Of a stretch of 13,281 bases of DNA, positions 12,920 through 13,281 are shown one piece after another. Made by a program: the position numbers and the translations under genes. How positions within the stretch are numbered: the first letter of the stretch is position 1; every line of letters starts with the position of its first letter. The notes under the pieces are model-generated. The model was not told the origin of the DNA. It saw only the letters and a list, made by a program, of their open reading frames with translations, and made no database searches. Origin of the DNA: an uncultured Ignavibacteriota bacterium (GTDB lineage: Bacteria; Bacteroidota; Ignavibacteria; Tepidaquicellales; Tepidaquicellaceae); NCBI GenBank assembly GCA_937959065.1, contig CALGOI010000269.1, positions 1 to 13,281 on the forward strand, given 5' to 3'.

Positions 12920-13281
12920 TTATCTAACTCTCTTGAACTCGATCCTTCTGTTTTTAAGTTTATTTTCAGGAGAATCGTTTGGTGCAATAGGTCTGTCTTC
13001 ACCATAACCGACAGTTTCAATTCTATCGCCGCTAATTCCATTATTTACCAGCCATTGTTTAACTGAATTAGCTCTATCCTGTGATAATTGCTGGTTGTAT
13101 GAGTCACTACCATCGCTATCGGTATGACCGCTAATCTCAACAATTATTTCAGGGTGATCCTGCATAGTTTTTAAAGCACCATTTCTAAGGATTTCTTCTG
13201 AATCAGCAGTGATAATCGCACTTCCTTTTTCGAAGTTAATACCTTCAAGGATTATAACTGTACCGATTTCGATTTCTTCTT
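12920..13281 (-). CDS. OmpA-family protein, C-terminal domain (5' part outside window)
   Basis: The frame stays open from the stop at 12920 to the window edge, so the Met at 13165 is internal and not the start. The visible 120 residues are a nearly complete OmpA C-terminal (OmpA/MotB) domain. It begins with I-L-E-G-I-N-F-E-K-G-S-A-I-I (the family's V-x-F-x-x-x-S-x-x-I strand). It continues with P-E-I-I-V-E-I-S-G-H-T-D-S-D-G-S (the HTD loop), N-Q-Q-L-S-Q-D-R-A-N-S-V-K-Q-W-L, and V-G-Y-G-E-D-R-P-I-A-P-N, ending in N-R-R-I-E-F. The Asp of the HTD loop and the conserved Arg of N-R-R-I are the usual peptidoglycan-binding residues, so it should tether an outer-membrane or lipoprotein part to the cell wall. 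What precedes it (beta-barrel, TPR/PD40 repeats or lipoprotein) cannot be seen. Confidence 0.92.
   Translation of the reverse strand, partial: EEIEIGTVIILEGINFEKGSAIITADSEEILRNGALKTMQDHPEIIVEISGHTDSDGSDSYNQQLSQDRANSVKQWLVNNGISGDRIETVGYGEDRPIAPNDSPENKLKNRRIEFKRVR

Overview
The window looks like chromosomal DNA of an AT-rich member of the Bacteroidota/Ignavibacteriota (FCB) lineage. Two proteins end in type IX secretion (T9SS) type A sorting domains with the motif YPNPFNP, a form common in Ignavibacteria and relatives. Most starts lack a Shine-Dalgarno sequence, many genes encode exported or lipid-anchored proteins, and a few upstream regions contain Bacteroidota-like TTTG/TAnnTTTG promoter matches. 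The genus cannot be told from the sequence.

Layout. Bases 1-2110 hold a tandemly duplicated two-gene cassette, each unit encoding a small secreted protein followed by a highly charged secreted protein. The downstream unit is intact (1183-1650 and 1667-2056). In the upstream unit the first gene is a deleted, frameshifted remnant (257-386), while the charged partner (405-956) remains open and has gained internal 36-bp repeats. Bases 2132-3343 (minus) encode an amphipathic-helix repeat protein and a lipoprotein with a possible PPC-like beta-sandwich. A divergently transcribed 683-residue BNR/YCF48-like T9SS cargo protein (3460-5511) follows. It converges on a secreted two-lobed aspartic protease (5521-6816, minus). 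An AraC-family regulator (6905-7681, minus) is divergent from a GNAT acetyltransferase (7748-8263).

After a roughly 0.5-kb AT-rich gene-poor stretch come tRNA-Lys(CUU) (8783-8858) and a second T9SS cargo protein (8963-10357), which may be a cysteine-peptidase-like enzyme. A CcmE-type heme chaperone with CxxxY in place of HxxxY is on the minus strand (10399-10797). A tandem pair of DUF3298-type exported paralogues follows (10987-11799 and 11849-12637), one lipid-anchored and one soluble. The right end carries a small DUF5522-type Cys-rich protein (12664-12855, minus) and the C-terminal part of an OmpA-family protein cut by the window edge (12920-13281, minus).

The genes do not form one pathway. 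The common thread is the cell envelope and exported proteins: lipoproteins, T9SS cargo, a secreted protease, a periplasmic heme chaperone and an OmpA-type peptidoglycan-binding domain. No phage, IS, CRISPR or recognised defence genes were seen. The most original signal is the duplicated secreted-protein cassette with one half-decayed copy.
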